NCBI GenBank assembly: GCA_030824515.1
Contig: JAVBXN010000014.1
Location: 62,001-126,000 of the forward strand
Length of the DNA: 64,000 nucleotides
Direction: 5' to 3'
DNA from: Pelobacter sp.
GTDB lineage: Bacteria; Desulfobacterota; Desulfuromonadia; Geobacterales; Pseudopelobacteraceae
Position numbers and translations under genes: made by a program. Below, piece by piece: positions 23,413 through 33,725 of this stretch. The notes under the pieces were generated by a model, which had not been told where the DNA came from, did no database searches, and saw only the letters and a list, made by a program, of their open reading frames with translations. Within the stretch, counting starts at the first letter, position 1. Every line of letters starts with the position of its first letter.

Positions 23413-25284
23413 TCAGAAGAATTCCCGCAGGTTTTCATCGATCCCCTTGAGGGTCTCGTACCAGAAGTCCCTGGCGGCCTCGACCCGGTCATGCCCGAAC
23501 TTTTCAAGCCAGACGGCAAGCTCCGGGCTGGGGTCATTATCGATCTCACTCTTGCGTTTCAGGAAGGTATGCAGATAGTCGATGTTGCGTTCCGATTCCC
23601 AGAAAACAGGGCTGTTGCGGCTGTTCAGGCGGCTGGCCAGGACTTCGATTGAGCGCAGAAACGGCTCGGTGCAGTTGTACAGCGACCCCATCACCTCGGG
23701 CAGCAGTTCTTCGGCCCAGCCCCTGTGAAAGCGGCAAACGCCCAGGTTGTCGAGAATCAGCTCCTTCTTCATGCGCTCCGCGCATTTTTTCCCCAGCTCC
23801 CTGGGCGGTATGAAATCATTGCTGTAAACCATGTAATACTTGCCCATGATGGTCATCGGGGCCAATGCGCCCGGCACCCAGTACTGGTTGGGAACCATCC
23901 ACCCCCGGCGGCTGAAGGCGATGTACACCAGACGGTCGTGCAGTGCCGTTCCCTTGACGCGGGAATTGATCCGACTCCATTTACGCACCCCTTCCCGGAA
24001 ATCGAGGATGCCGCGGCGCTCCAGTATGGCGTCGATCAACTGGCAACCCAGCTCGGCGTTATGCATCGAGTCGATAACCGGATCGAAATCAGCCGTATCC
24101 CAGCGTGGTAGCAGAGTGACTCCCAGTTCATCCATGGTCAGCAGTTTCACGTCCAGCAGATCCATCAGCCAGGCCAGCACCCCGCCTCCGGAGATGGCGT
24201 CAAAGCCCATGGCGTCGCAGTGGTGGTTGAGTTTTTCCGCGGCGCGCTGGTCGAAAATGCCGCACAGCGGCCCCATGGTCTGGTAGGGTTCATAGTCCTT
24301 CTTGTAGATGCCGTTCATCTTCTTACAAACGGCGACACAGGGTTCGCCACAGGTGGCCTGCTGTTTGGCGGAGATGGTCTCTTCGTTGAACTGCTTCAAG
24401 TAGTGATTTATCACCAGGTTTTGGTGCAGCGATTTCCGCTCATCTTCGGACTGATAGATGGTGCGATAGTTGAAAGCCATGATCCGGCCACCCATGGTGG
24501 CGTAGTTGACACCGAAGGTGCCGCCGGTGCCGACCTTTTCGTCGTAGCGGTACTTGGCGGTCGCCTCCAGATCCTTGTGAAGCAGGCGCATGTCGTACTT
24601 GTTCCTGAACCATTCGTCGGCCACCTTGTGGTCGCGAAAATCCTCGTTCACCACCGTGCCGCCATAAATGACCGCCACGATGCCGTGATCCCTGACCATG
24701 GCGCTGCCGAAGCCGCCGCGGCCGGCCCAGGTATCGACATAGCTGATCTTGCCCTTGACGATCGGGACCGACATGATCCCGCCCATATCGCTATGCAGGG
24801 CCGCCGGGCCGGCCACCAGGATGCGCGGGTCGTTCTCGTAGCGCTTGCCGAACATTTCGTAGACCCGGTCAGTCAGGGAATAGACTCCCGTCCGGCCTGT
24901 TTTCCAGACCGTCTCCACATCGATCGGAACCACTTCCACTTCGATCTCTTCACCATGGTTGCGGTTCAGGTAGAGCACCGACGGGACCGGGGCCCTGCCA
25001 GCCAGGCTGAGCATGTTGATTCCCAGATTATCGAAAACCAGCCCCGCGCCCCCCATGGAACTGATGTAGTAACCTTGCCAGCAGGGGGAAAAACCGGTCA
25101 CCACCAGGCGGTTCGAACCGGGAAAGATCGAGCCGGCAAAGATGCCGACCCCGAAGTTCAGGCTGCGGTACTCTTCGGTCAGATGGATGCCCAGATCCAC
25201 CGGCCCGAAATAGCGCTCGAAGCCGTACTTTTTTGTCTTGTAGAAACCGGTGGCCGGATCGACTAGGAGAACCCTCTGAAACAT
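23413..25284 (-). CDS. tungsten-dependent aldehyde:ferredoxin oxidoreductase family protein
   Basis: A 623-residue member of the AOR family, which oxidises aldehydes to carboxylates with a tungsten bis-pterin cofactor and ferredoxin. The [4Fe-4S] ligands are C312, C316 and C320 (CGEPCVAVC) plus C517 in DNLGVCRFH. The N-terminal pterin-binding region (SSMGGAGLVFDNLG, then AGRGGFGSAMVRDH) is present. The first 40 residues are divergent from classic AOR. It starts 27 bases after the phosphofructokinase gene, so they are probably co-transcribed. No MoaD/ThiS-like gene lies beside it. The 23280-23412 gap shows no gene. Confidence 0.9.
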   Translation of the reverse strand: MFQRVLLVDPATGFYKTKKYGFERYFGPVDLGIHLTEEYRSLNFGVGIFAGSIFPGSNRLVVTGFSPCWQGYYISSMGGAGLVFDNLGINMLSLAGRAPVPSVLYLNRNHGEEIEVEVVPIDVETVWKTGRTGVYSLTDRVYEMFGKRYENDPRILVAGPAALHSDMGGIMSVPIVKGKISYVDTWAGRGGFGSAMVRDHGIVAVIYGGTVVNEDFRDHKVADEWFRNKYDMRLLHKDLEATAKYRYDEKVGTGGTFGVNYATMGGRIMAFNYRTIYQSEDERKSLHQNLVINHYLKQFNEETISAKQQATCGEPCVAVCKKMNGIYKKDYEPYQTMGPLCGIFDQRAAEKLNHHCDAMGFDAISGGGVLAWLMDLLDVKLLTMDELGVTLLPRWDTADFDPVIDSMHNAELGCQLIDAILERRGILDFREGVRKWSRINSRVKGTALHDRLVYIAFSRRGWMVPNQYWVPGALAPMTIMGKYYMVYSNDFIPPRELGKKCAERMKKELILDNLGVCRFHRGWAEELLPEVMGSLYNCTEPFLRSIEVLASRLNSRNSPVFWESERNIDYLHTFLKRKSEIDNDPSPELAVWLEKFGHDRVEAARDFWYETLKGIDENLREFF

Positions 25285-25311
25285 ATTATCACTCCTGTAG
25301 CAGATTTTTGT

Positions 25312-26601
25312 TCAGCGCAGCTCCCGCGGCTGACCGGTGGAGGCCAGCACGCTGTTCCAGAGCCACCCCTCCGGGTCGATCTTTTTCCTTTGACGGGTTG
25401 CCAGGGTAATCGGCACGTGGGTGTACTGATGGTTCCAGACCCCTACCACCATGTTGGTCCGGCCGCTCATGCCGGCATGCACTGCGTTATGCCCCAGCAG
25501 CAGGCAGAGGGCCGAGTCGTGCGGATTGGCCGGCTGGCTGCGGATGATGTAGCTCGGGTCGATGTACTTGAGATTGATCTCGATTCCGTTGCCGGCGAAG
25601 TGCCCCTTGATGGCATCCCGCAAGTACATGCCGATGTCGCCGAGCTTGAGGTTGCCCGAGGCGTCGTGCTCTGCCGTGGATGCCAGCAGCTCCTGGCCGG
25701 CGCCCTCGGCCACGACGATGACCGCATGTCCGCGCTGGGTCAGGCGTTCCTCCAGGCTCCGCAATAATCCGCTGAAGGTAAAGGCGGACTCAGGAACCAG
25801 GCAGAAATTGACCTGGCTGTCAACCAGGGTCGAGTAAGCGGCAATAAAGCCCGAGTCGCGCCCCATCAGTTTCACCAGCCCGATGCCGTTGCGGGCGCCG
25901 GTAGCCTCGGCGTGGGCGGCATAGATGGCCCGATGGGCCTCGGCCACAGCGGTCTCGAAGCCGAAGGTTGACTGGATGAAGGAGATGTCGTTGTCGATGG
26001 TCTTGGGGATGCCGATCACGCTGATGCTGCTTCCCCGCCGGGCCGCTTCCCCGGCGATTTTTCCGGCCCCCTTGAGCGTGCCGTCGCCACCGATGGCGAA
26101 GAGGATGCCCACCCCCAGTTCCTCCAGATAATCCACCATTTCCGCCGGATCCTGGGGACCGCGCGAGGAAGACAGGATCGTCCCCCCCATGTTGCTGATC
26201 TGGTTCACCATGGCCGGGTTGAGCTCAAGAGGCGTGTGGCCGAAACTCTTGACCAACCCCTCGTAGCCATAACGAAAGCCATGGATGCGCCGCACACCGT
26301 AGTGGTGGTAAAGGCTCAGGGTCACGGCGCGGATCACGTCGTTGGTCCCGGGGCAGAGCCCGCCGCAGGTAACGATACCGCAGGCAATGGCCGTTGGATC
26401 GAAATATATCCGTTCACGCGGGCCGGCCAGTTCCAGGGCGGGAGGTTCAACACCCGCCGCTATGAATGGCTGCAGCTCGTCGTAACCGGAATGGTAAAGC
26501 AGACGGTGCCCGTCATCGGTGAAGCGCCCGTCACGCATGGGTGACGGAAAACGACACTCCCCCAACCGGTCGATGCTGAAATCAAGCTGCTGATCGTTCA
26601 T
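25312..26601 (-). CDS. 6-phosphofructokinase (ATP-type, long form)
   Basis: A 429-residue PFK. The phosphate-donor motif is AIGGDGTLKGA, where the glycine after GGD marks ATP-dependent enzymes (PPi enzymes have Asp). The catalytic motif is PKTIDNDI; the lysine there is found in the long ATP-dependent group that includes kinetoplastid PFK. An N-terminal extension of about 70 residues precedes GIVTCGGLCPGTNDVIR. Catalyses ATP-driven phosphorylation of fructose 6-phosphate. Donor preference is inferred from these two residues. Upstream of the aldehyde oxidoreductase gene in an apparent two-gene unit. Confidence 0.92.
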   Translation of the reverse strand: MNDQQLDFSIDRLGECRFPSPMRDGRFTDDGHRLLYHSGYDELQPFIAAGVEPPALELAGPRERIYFDPTAIACGIVTCGGLCPGTNDVIRAVTLSLYHHYGVRRIHGFRYGYEGLVKSFGHTPLELNPAMVNQISNMGGTILSSSRGPQDPAEMVDYLEELGVGILFAIGGDGTLKGAGKIAGEAARRGSSISVIGIPKTIDNDISFIQSTFGFETAVAEAHRAIYAAHAEATGARNGIGLVKLMGRDSGFIAAYSTLVDSQVNFCLVPESAFTFSGLLRSLEERLTQRGHAVIVVAEGAGQELLASTAEHDASGNLKLGDIGMYLRDAIKGHFAGNGIEINLKYIDPSYIIRSQPANPHDSALCLLLGHNAVHAGMSGRTNMVVGVWNHQYTHVPITLATRQRKKIDPEGWLWNSVLASTGQPRELR

Positions 26602-26643
26602 TGTTTCCCCTTGTCCCGGGTGAAAATCCGGGTTCGCCTCAGT

Positions 26644-27627
26644 TCATGCCCTGTAGCCGTTCTGAACCCACTCCCCGGAAATGTCAACCAGCGAAACGAC
26701 CAGATTCCTCCCCTCGGAGTCACATGCCAGATCGAGTACTACTTGCGAAGCCCCGGCAGCGCCTTCACTCCGCTTGATTCCCATGTGATCGATGAACAGC
26801 GTCTCCTGCCTGCTCCACAGGTTCTCGTCCGGCTTCCCCAGCACATCGATCACGATATCAAGATAGACCTCAAGCATACTGTCATCCCCGCCCAGCTCCA
26901 GCAGTTGCGTCTCTATTCGTCCAAGCAGCGCCTCCAGATCGGCAAGATCCAGCTGCTCACCGGAATCGGTCCTGTCGAATCCCCACCCCACACGCTGCAG
27001 CAGGTTGAGTTTGGATTGGAGAAGAGTGCGGTAACGCCCGAGTTTGTCACGTTCGGTCTTGACGATGGCGATCCGGGCGAGAGCCAGGCGAAGCAGATGA
27101 TCAAAGGCCCGGTGCTTGAGCTGGAGACGGGTTTTCTCGATGTTTTCGGCGGGATCGAACAGGCGGTGGGACTCGAAGCTGACAACAACCTGCGGGACAT
27201 CACGCAGCACCATATCGCCGGAAAGCTCGGCGCCTGATATCAACTTTTCCTGTTTTTCCATGACCATCAGTGCGTTTACCCTTGGCAGGTTGGCGCCATG
27301 TTCACGGATAAAATCCAACAGATTACGATCTACGGCAAGAGTTTTGCGCATATCGGCGCCAGAGATAAAATAGGTGCGTAATCGGGGATCACTGTTGTAA
27401 CTGCCGGCATCCATCAAGATCGCCGGCGCCATGCCATCCACCAGCGCCACGACGTAATCGATGGCCCGCACGACCGCCGGCCTCAATTTCTTCCTGTAAC
27501 CAGAAACGGCGCGAATCCAGGGATCGGTGCCGTCCACGGCCCGCTCGATGGCCGCCTTGACAAGGGATTCGGGATAACGACCCGTTGTGGCATCACTGCC
27601 GAATAGTGACTGAAAAAACTTTAGCAT
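26644..27627 (-). CDS. conserved hypothetical protein
   Basis: About 327 residues, soluble, without signal peptide or obvious catalytic motif. Predicted mainly helical: FRSLFG-like N-terminus, then RYPESLVKAAIERAVDGTDPWI and a charged central region, ending with a beta-rich segment (VVLDLACDSEGRNLVVSLVDISGEW). The ATG at 27627 has GGGAGG at six bases and replaces the longer upstream start. It precedes the phosphofructokinase gene by about 40 bases on the same strand and may belong to that operon. I do not recognise the family; similar proteins seem restricted to Geobacter-like genomes from memory. Confidence 0.75.
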   Translation of the reverse strand: MLKFFQSLFGSDATTGRYPESLVKAAIERAVDGTDPWIRAVSGYRKKLRPAVVRAIDYVVALVDGMAPAILMDAGSYNSDPRLRTYFISGADMRKTLAVDRNLLDFIREHGANLPRVNALMVMEKQEKLISGAELSGDMVLRDVPQVVVSFESHRLFDPAENIEKTRLQLKHRAFDHLLRLALARIAIVKTERDKLGRYRTLLQSKLNLLQRVGWGFDRTDSGEQLDLADLEALLGRIETQLLELGGDDSMLEVYLDIVIDVLGKPDENLWSRQETLFIDHMGIKRSEGAAGASQVVLDLACDSEGRNLVVSLVDISGEWVQNGYRA

Positions 27628-27714
27628 TGTCTGCCTCCCGACAACCAACAAGAGTTGGCAATCACGGCGTCAGATATCCCGCGAGTCTTGTTCCAATTCC
27701 ATGTCAGCGCATCA

Positions 27715-29154
27715 TTACCGTTCTTGTGCTCCGCCTCCCAACACCTTGTAAATGTTAACGATATTGGTAAGGCGGGCCAGGCGCACCGTAATCAGGTTCT
27801 GTTGGGCGCCGTAGAGGGAACGCTGTGAGTCCAACACCGCCAGATATCCGTCAACGCCCCTGTCGAAGCGGGCCTGCGAAAGGCGGAAGCTCTCGGAGGT
27901 GGAGTCGGTCAGGGACTGCTGCGCAGCCAGCTGCTCGTCGATTGTCCCGCGCTGGGCCAGGGCGTCGGCCACCTCGCGGAAGGCGCTCTGAATGGCCTTC
28001 TCGTACTGGGCCACCAGGATCTCGCGATCCGTTTCCGCCACCTTCAGGTTGGCTCTGTTGCTGCCGCCGTCAAAGATGGGCAGTGTGATCTGCGGAGCGA
28101 ATTTCCAGGCAAAGGAACCCGGCTTGAATAGACCGGCCAGGTCGTCGCTGCCGAGGCCGATTGACGAAACCAGCGTGATTCTGGGAAAGAACGCGGCCCT
28201 CGCAGCGCCGATGTTGGCGTTGCCCCCCTTCAGCTGACCCTCGGCCTGCAGGATATCGGGGCGGCCAAGCAGCACTTCGGACGGCAGGCCGGGAGCCACA
28301 TCCTTCAGCGCCGCCAGCGTTTCGGAGAGAGCAGCCGGCAAGAGATCGGCCGGGATGGGCGAGCCGACTACCAGGTTCAGGGCGTTCTCGTCCTGGGCCA
28401 CCAGCGTGGTGTAGCGGGCAATGTCAACCCGCGCCGTATCAACACTGCTGCGGGCCTGGTTGAGCGCCAGCGCGTTGGAAACGCCGGCATCGAAGCGGCT
28501 CTGGATAAGCTTGAAAGATTCCTGCTGGTTGGAGAGAGTTTCCTTGGCGAGCCGCAGCCGCTCGCGGTCGGCCGCCAGGGCCAGGTAGCCGGCTGCTACC
28601 TGGGAAACCAGGCTGATCTGAACTCCGCGCCGGGCCTGCTCGGTGGCAAGAAACTGCTCCAGCGCCTGGTCCTTGAGGCTGCGCACACGCCCGAACAGGT
28701 CCAGTTCATAGGAGCTGACGCCGAGGCCCAGGTTGTATTGTTCGACGGTCATGGCCCGGCCCGTGCCGGAGAGGTCTTCGGGAATGCGCTGGAAAGTGGC
28801 GGCGGCGGATGCGTCAACCTTCGGCAACAGATCGGAGCGACGGATCTGGTACAGTGCCCGGAAGCGCTCGATATTGAGTGTTGCTACACGCAGGTCGCGG
28901 TTGTTCTCCAACGCCAGGGAGATCAGTTTGCGCAGCTGTTCATCGATGAAGAACTCCCGCCAGGGTATATCGGCCACAGGCTTCTGTTCCGGCTTTGCGG
29001 TTTGCTCCTGATAGGCCGGGCCTGTAGGCCAGGCGTTAGAAACAGGAGCGGCGGGACGATTGTATTTGGGAGCCATGGTCGTGCAGCCGGAAATGCAGAG
29101 CATAGCTGCCAGCGCGAGACACGATACCGGCAATATCCGTAATTTGTGTTTCAT
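27715..29154 (-). CDS. RND efflux outer membrane lipoprotein, NodT/OprM type
   Basis: A 479-residue outer membrane factor. The signal sequence ends in a lipobox (CISGC), so the protein is lipid-anchored. Family signatures: the start of the mature protein MAPKYNRPAAPVSNAW, then IPWREFFIDEQLRKLISLALENNRDLRVA, typical of NodT/OprM. Two OEP repeats follow. It forms the exit duct of the tripartite pump encoded upstream (acrB-like gene ends one base before it). Last gene of the tetR-acrA-acrB-oprM type operon. Confidence 0.95.
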   Translation of the reverse strand: MKHKLRILPVSCLALAAMLCISGCTTMAPKYNRPAAPVSNAWPTGPAYQEQTAKPEQKPVADIPWREFFIDEQLRKLISLALENNRDLRVATLNIERFRALYQIRRSDLLPKVDASAAATFQRIPEDLSGTGRAMTVEQYNLGLGVSSYELDLFGRVRSLKDQALEQFLATEQARRGVQISLVSQVAAGYLALAADRERLRLAKETLSNQQESFKLIQSRFDAGVSNALALNQARSSVDTARVDIARYTTLVAQDENALNLVVGSPIPADLLPAALSETLAALKDVAPGLPSEVLLGRPDILQAEGQLKGGNANIGAARAAFFPRITLVSSIGLGSDDLAGLFKPGSFAWKFAPQITLPIFDGGSNRANLKVAETDREILVAQYEKAIQSAFREVADALAQRGTIDEQLAAQQSLTDSTSESFRLSQARFDRGVDGYLAVLDSQRSLYGAQQNLITVRLARLTNIVNIYKVLGGGAQER

Positions 29155-29155
29155 T

Positions 29156-32100
29156 TCAGTTTACCTCCGAAACAGTTGCTGCAGCAGGCTCATCGGCGTG
29201 TGGCTTGTATTTCTTACGCCCAAACAGCTTGGATATCATGACAAAGAAAAACGGAATGAAGAGCAGGTCAATGAAGGTGGCCGAGAGCAAACCGCCGGTG
29301 ACGGCGGTGCCGATCGCATTCTGGGCCGCGGCGCCGGCGCCTTTGGTGAGCGCCAGCGGCAGGGTGCCGAAGAAGAATGCCAGCGACGTCATAATAACCG
29401 GGCGGAGTCGGATCCTGACCGCCGACAGGGTGGCATCGACCAGGTCATGCCCCTGATGCATCTGTTCCTTGATGAACTGGATGATCAGAATGGCGTTCTT
29501 GGTGGAAAGCCCGATCGTGGTCAACAGGCCGATCTGCAGATATACGTCGTTGGGAAGCATCCGCAGCGAAACCGCGGTGACCGCGCCCACCAGTCCCAGC
29601 GGCAGCATCAGCAGGTTGACAAAGGGGATGGTCCAGCTTTCATACAGCGCCGCAACCGAAAGGAACACCACCAGCAGTGAGATCGCATAGAGCGCCGGCG
29701 CCTGTGCGCCCGCATTCTTCTCCTCGTAGGAGAGTCCGGTCCACTCATAACCGACACCGGGAGGGAGCTTCGCGGCCATCTTTTCCATCTCGGCCATAGC
29801 CTCGCCGGTACTGATTCCGGGTGCGGCCTGACCCATCACTTCCACCGACGGGATACCGTTGTAGCGCTCCAGGCGGGGCGAGCCATACTGCCAGCGTGCG
29901 GTAGCGAAGGCCGAGAAGGGCACCATAGCGCCGCTGCTGTTGCGGACATACCATCTGCCGATATCCTCCGGCAGCATGCGGTACTTGGCATCGGACTGGA
30001 GATAGACCTTCTTGACCCGGCCGTTTTCGATGAAGTCGTTGACGTAGGAACTGCCCCAGGCGGTGGCCAACACGCTGTTGATGTCGGCCTGGGAGACTCC
30101 CAGCGCGCCGGCCCGCACATCGTCGATATCAAGCTTGAACTGGGGGGAGTCATCCTGGCCGTTGGGACGCACCGCTATCAGTTTGGGATTTTTCATCGCC
30201 ATCCCCAGCAGCTGGTTACGGGCCTCCATCAGCTTCTCATGTCCCAGGCCGCTACGGTCCTGCAGCATGAAGTCAAAACCGTTGGCCTGCCCCAGCTCCA
30301 CCACCGCCGGCGGCGAAAAAGCAAAGGCCATGCCGTCTCTGAACTTCGAAAAAGCCCCCATGGCCCTGCCGGCCACTGCCGGCGCTTTCAGGTCAGGGCT
30401 CTGACGGTACTTCCAGTCCTTGAGCCTTACAAAGGCCAGACCCATATTCTGGCCACGACCGGCAAAGCTGAAACCGGCCACCGTGATCACCGCCTCCACC
30501 GTTTTTTGTTCCTTTTCCAGGAAATGTTTTTCCAGCTGCTCGATAACCTTCAGGGTTCGCTCCTGGGTGGCCCCGGCCGGCAGTTGGATCTGGCAGATGA
30601 TGAAGCCCTGATCCTCATCCGGCAGGAAGGAGGTCGGCAGTCGCATGAACAGGAACACCATCCCTGCAACCACGGCGCCGTAAACCACCAGATAGCGCAC
30701 CGGCCTGCTGAAGGAGCGCCCGACGATGCCCTCATACTTGACTCTGCAGAAGTCGAATATCTTGTTGAACCAGCGGAAGAATTGACAGAACCAGCCGCAT
30801 TCGCCCGGCGTGTGCCCCTTGGCAACCGGCTTGAGGAGCGTCGCGCAGAGCGCCGGAGTCAGGGTCATGGCCACCAGCACCGAGAGGATCATCGCGGAAA
30901 TGATGGTGATCGAAAACTGACGATAGATGACACCGGTGGAGCCGCCAAAAAACGCCATCGGCAGGAAGACCGCCGTCAGTACCGTGGCGATGCCCCACAG
31001 GGCGCTGGTAATCTGCCCCATGGACTTGATGGTCGCCTCTTTCGGAGGCAATCCCTCCTCGGACATGATTCGTTCCACGTTTTCCACGACGACGATCGCG
31101 TCATCAACCAGCAATCCGATGACGATGACCAGCGCAAACATGGTCAGGGTGTTGATCGAAAAACCGCAGGCCGAGAGCACCCCCATGGTTCCCAGCAATA
31201 CCACCGGCACCGCGATGGTCGGGATCAGGGTGGCCCGGATGTTCTGCAGGAAGAGAAACATGATCACAAACACCAGGAAAACCGCCTCGATCAGGGTCTT
31301 GACCACCTCTTCGATCGATATTTTGACAAACGGCGTGGTGTCGTAGGGGTAGACCACCTTCATGCCGGCCGGGAAGTACCTGGACAGCTCCGCCATCTTG
31401 GCCTTGACCCTGTTGGCAGTATCCAGGGCGTTGGCGCCGGCTGCCAGGCGAATCGCCATGCCACCCAGCGGCTTGCCCATGTAGCGGGCCTCGATATCGT
31501 AATTCTCGGTGCCGATCTTGCTTTCAGCCACATCCTTGAGCCTGACGGTGGAGCCGTCGCTGTTTGTGCGCAGAATAATCGCATCAAAATCTTCGACGGT
31601 CCGCAGCAGTGTACGGGCGGTGATGGTGGCGTTCAACTGCTGTCCAGACGAGGCGGGATTGCCGCCGAACTGCCCGGCCGACACTTGGGCGTTCTGCGCC
31701 TGCAACGCGGCAATCACATCGTTGGTGGTCATATGGAAATTGTTCAGCTTGCTCGGATTCAGCCAGATGCGCATCGCGTTCTGGGAGCCGAACATCTGCA
31801 GCTCACCGACCCCTTCAACCCGACTGACAATATCCTGAACGTTGGATACCGCATAATCGGTCAGGTCGTAGCGGCTCATGGAGCCATCTTCGGAAACCAG
31901 GCCTATGATCAGCAGAAAGTTTTTGGTGGACTTGACCACCTGAATCCCCTGGCGCTGAACAATCTGTGGAAGCAGCGGAGTCGCCAGCTGCAGCTTGTTC
32001 TGCACCTGCACCTGGGCGATGTTGGGATCAGTGCCGGCCTTGAAGGTCAGGTTGATCGCCACGGCGCCGGCGGAATCACTGGTGGAGGACATGTAGATCA

Positions 32101-32323
32101 GGTTGTCGATGCCGTTCAGCTTCTGCTCCACCACCTGGGTGACGGTGTCCTGCACGGTCTGGGCCGAGGCCCCGGGATACATGGCGTTGATCGTAATCTG
32201 CGGCGGCGCAATCGGCGGATACTGTGAAACCGGCAGTGTCTTGATCGCCAGCAAACCGATAAGCATCACCATGATGGCGATTACCCAGGCGAAGATCGGG
32301 CGGTTTATGAAAAAACGAGGCAT
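29156..32323 (-). CDS. RND multidrug efflux transporter, AcrB/MexB (HAE1) type
   Basis: A 1055-residue inner-membrane proton-driven pump with twelve predicted membrane segments and two large periplasmic loops. [17 protein letters not shown] is the canonical N-terminus. The proton-relay aspartates lie in [16 protein letters not shown] of TM4, and the matching lysine region lies in TM10. Length and sequence fit hydrophobic/amphiphilic efflux (HAE1). Works with the AcrA-like adaptor and the OprM-like duct encoded on either side. Regulated probably by the TetR protein encoded at the operon head. Confidence 0.97.
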   Translation of the reverse strand: MPRFFINRPIFAWVIAIMVMLIGLLAIKTLPVSQYPPIAPPQITINAMYPGASAQTVQDTVTQVVEQKLNGIDNLIYMSSTSDSAGAVAINLTFKAGTDPNIAQVQVQNKLQLATPLLPQIVQRQGIQVVKSTKNFLLIIGLVSEDGSMSRYDLTDYAVSNVQDIVSRVEGVGELQMFGSQNAMRIWLNPSKLNNFHMTTNDVIAALQAQNAQVSAGQFGGNPASSGQQLNATITARTLLRTVEDFDAIILRTNSDGSTVRLKDVAESKIGTENYDIEARYMGKPLGGMAIRLAAGANALDTANRVKAKMAELSRYFPAGMKVVYPYDTTPFVKISIEEVVKTLIEAVFLVFVIMFLFLQNIRATLIPTIAVPVVLLGTMGVLSACGFSINTLTMFALVIVIGLLVDDAIVVVENVERIMSEEGLPPKEATIKSMGQITSALWGIATVLTAVFLPMAFFGGSTGVIYRQFSITIISAMILSVLVAMTLTPALCATLLKPVAKGHTPGECGWFCQFFRWFNKIFDFCRVKYEGIVGRSFSRPVRYLVVYGAVVAGMVFLFMRLPTSFLPDEDQGFIICQIQLPAGATQERTLKVIEQLEKHFLEKEQKTVEAVITVAGFSFAGRGQNMGLAFVRLKDWKYRQSPDLKAPAVAGRAMGAFSKFRDGMAFAFSPPAVVELGQANGFDFMLQDRSGLGHEKLMEARNQLLGMAMKNPKLIAVRPNGQDDSPQFKLDIDDVRAGALGVSQADINSVLATAWGSSYVNDFIENGRVKKVYLQSDAKYRMLPEDIGRWYVRNSSGAMVPFSAFATARWQYGSPRLERYNGIPSVEVMGQAAPGISTGEAMAEMEKMAAKLPPGVGYEWTGLSYEEKNAGAQAPALYAISLLVVFLSVAALYESWTIPFVNLLMLPLGLVGAVTAVSLRMLPNDVYLQIGLLTTIGLSTKNAILIIQFIKEQMHQGHDLVDATLSAVRIRLRPVIMTSLAFFFGTLPLALTKGAGAAAQNAIGTAVTGGLLSATFIDLLFIPFFFVMISKLFGRKKYKPHADEPAAATVSEVN

Positions 32324-32346
32324 TGAAAGACTCCTTTATGTGTAAA

Positions 32347-32438
32347 AGTCCCCCTTGATAAAGGGGGATTTAGGGGGATTTGCCTCTGACGCTGAAAACC
32401 AAATCCCCCCCGGCCCCCCTTTTGTAAAGGGGGGTGTC
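32347..32438. repeat. palindromic repeat between acrA-like and acrB-like genes
   Basis: Inverted arms built on AAGGGGGATTTAGGGGGATTTG and its near complement, with further CCCCCTT/AAGGGGG inner pairs. This C/G-run element is a type scattered through Geobacter-like genomes. Inside an operon its transcript would form a strong hairpin, which may tune expression between the two pump genes. Confidence 0.6.
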
Positions 32439-32449
32439 ATATGTCGAAA

Positions 32450-33652
32450 TTATTTCTTAGCAGCTGGCGCTGCAGCGGGTTGTGCGGGCACTGCAGCCTG
32501 CGGACTCCCGAAAGGCACCGCCTTGACCGCTGTGCCCGGCCTGGCTTTCTGTAATCCCTCCAGGATGACTCGGTCTCCAACTTTCAGCCCATCGCTTACC
32601 AACCAGCTGTCGCCAACCGTGCGGACGACCTTGATCGGTCGCGACTCGACCTTTTCCTCGGCTCCAACCAGCATCACAACTGCATCGCCTTTCGGGTTTC
32701 GTGTAACACCACGCTGCGGGACCAGAATCGCTTGCTCGCTGACGCCCTCTTCCAAAATCGCGCGGACGAACATGCCCGGCAACAGGGTATTCTTCGGGTT
32801 GGGAAAGATCGCCCGCAGCGTGATGGAGCCGGTGCTCTGGTCAACTGTCACTTCCGAGAATTTCAGGACACCCGGCAGCGGATAGGCGCTGCCATCCTCC
32901 AGTAACAGTCTGACACGCGACTGGGCCGTGCCGCTGTTTTTAAGCAGACCGCTGGTCAGGCTCCGCCTGAGCTTCAACATATCGGCGTTGGATTGGGTCA
33001 CATCCACATACATTGAACCCAGTTGCTGGATCGTTGCCAGGGCAGCAGGTTGGCTGGCGGTCACGAGTGCCCCGTCGGTCACGGTTGAACGGCCGATGCG
33101 ACCCGAAATAGGCGCGGTAATTTTGGTATAGGCCAGGTTGATGCGGGCTGTTTCCACTGCGGCCCTGACGGAAGCCACATCGGCCTCGGCCTGTTTGAGA
33201 GCGGCGTAGGCATCATCGTAATCCTGCTGACTGACCGCCTTGATTTTCACCAGATCACGGTAGCGTTCCTCTTTGAGCCTGGCCGGTATCAGGTTGGCCT
33301 CGGCCCTGGCTTCGGATGCCTTGGCGCTGGCGAAAGCGGCCTGATAGGTTGCCGGGTCAATCTGGTACAGCACCTGGCCGGCCTTTACATCCGAACCCTC
33401 GCTGAACAGGCGCTTCCGGATGATACCACCCACCTGGGGACGCACCTCGGCAATCAGAAAAGGTGACGTCCGCCCCGGCAGCTCCGTGGTCAGAGCCACT
33501 CTTTCAGTCTTGACAGCCACCACCCCAACCTCGGGGGGGCCGCTCGGCGGCGGACCGCCTGCACTTTTTTTGTTTCCGCAGCCGTTCAGGGTCAGGCTGA
33601 CGGCAAGAATTCCAACGGTTGCAATTAATCTGCTTCTGTAAGTAGCTTGCAT
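32450..33652 (-). CDS. RND efflux periplasmic adaptor, AcrA/MexA type
   Basis: A 400-residue membrane-fusion lipoprotein. The signal sequence ends in a lipobox (LNGC). Domains follow the usual order: beta-barrel edge, lipoyl half (VGGIIRKRLFSEGSDVKAGQVLYQIDPATYQAA), an alpha-helical hairpin, the second lipoyl half (ISGRIGRSTVTDGALVT) and a C-terminal membrane-proximal domain. Bridges the AcrB-like pump and the OprM-like duct. The ATG at 33652 has AGAGG five bases upstream; GTG at 33658 is less likely. A TetR-type operator lies directly upstream. Confidence 0.95.
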   Translation of the reverse strand: MQATYRSRLIATVGILAVSLTLNGCGNKKSAGGPPPSGPPEVGVVAVKTERVALTTELPGRTSPFLIAEVRPQVGGIIRKRLFSEGSDVKAGQVLYQIDPATYQAAFASAKASEARAEANLIPARLKEERYRDLVKIKAVSQQDYDDAYAALKQAEADVASVRAAVETARINLAYTKITAPISGRIGRSTVTDGALVTASQPAALATIQQLGSMYVDVTQSNADMLKLRRSLTSGLLKNSGTAQSRVRLLLEDGSAYPLPGVLKFSEVTVDQSTGSITLRAIFPNPKNTLLPGMFVRAILEEGVSEQAILVPQRGVTRNPKGDAVVMLVGAEEKVESRPIKVVRTVGDSWLVSDGLKVGDRVILEGLQKARPGTAVKAVPFGSPQAAVPAQPAAAPAAKK

Positions 33653-33673
33653 AAACACCTCTGTGAATTTATA

Positions 33674-33689
33674 GAATGAACATTCATTC
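33674..33689. promoter_or_regulatory. TetR operator upstream of the acrA-like gene
   Basis: GAATGAACATTCATTC, a 16-base palindrome with one central mismatch, 22 bases before the acrA-like start and nearly identical to the site upstream of tetR (34323-34338). Confidence 0.7.
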
Positions 33690-33725
33690 TTATCTTGAAT
33701 ATGAGTGTCGGAACCGCATTGAACA

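Noticed and set aside
30239-32227. A 662-codon open frame on the plus strand
   Set aside because: Antisense to the acrB-like gene, whose protein is complete and canonical; composition (His, Arg, Gly, Gln) is that of a shadow frame.
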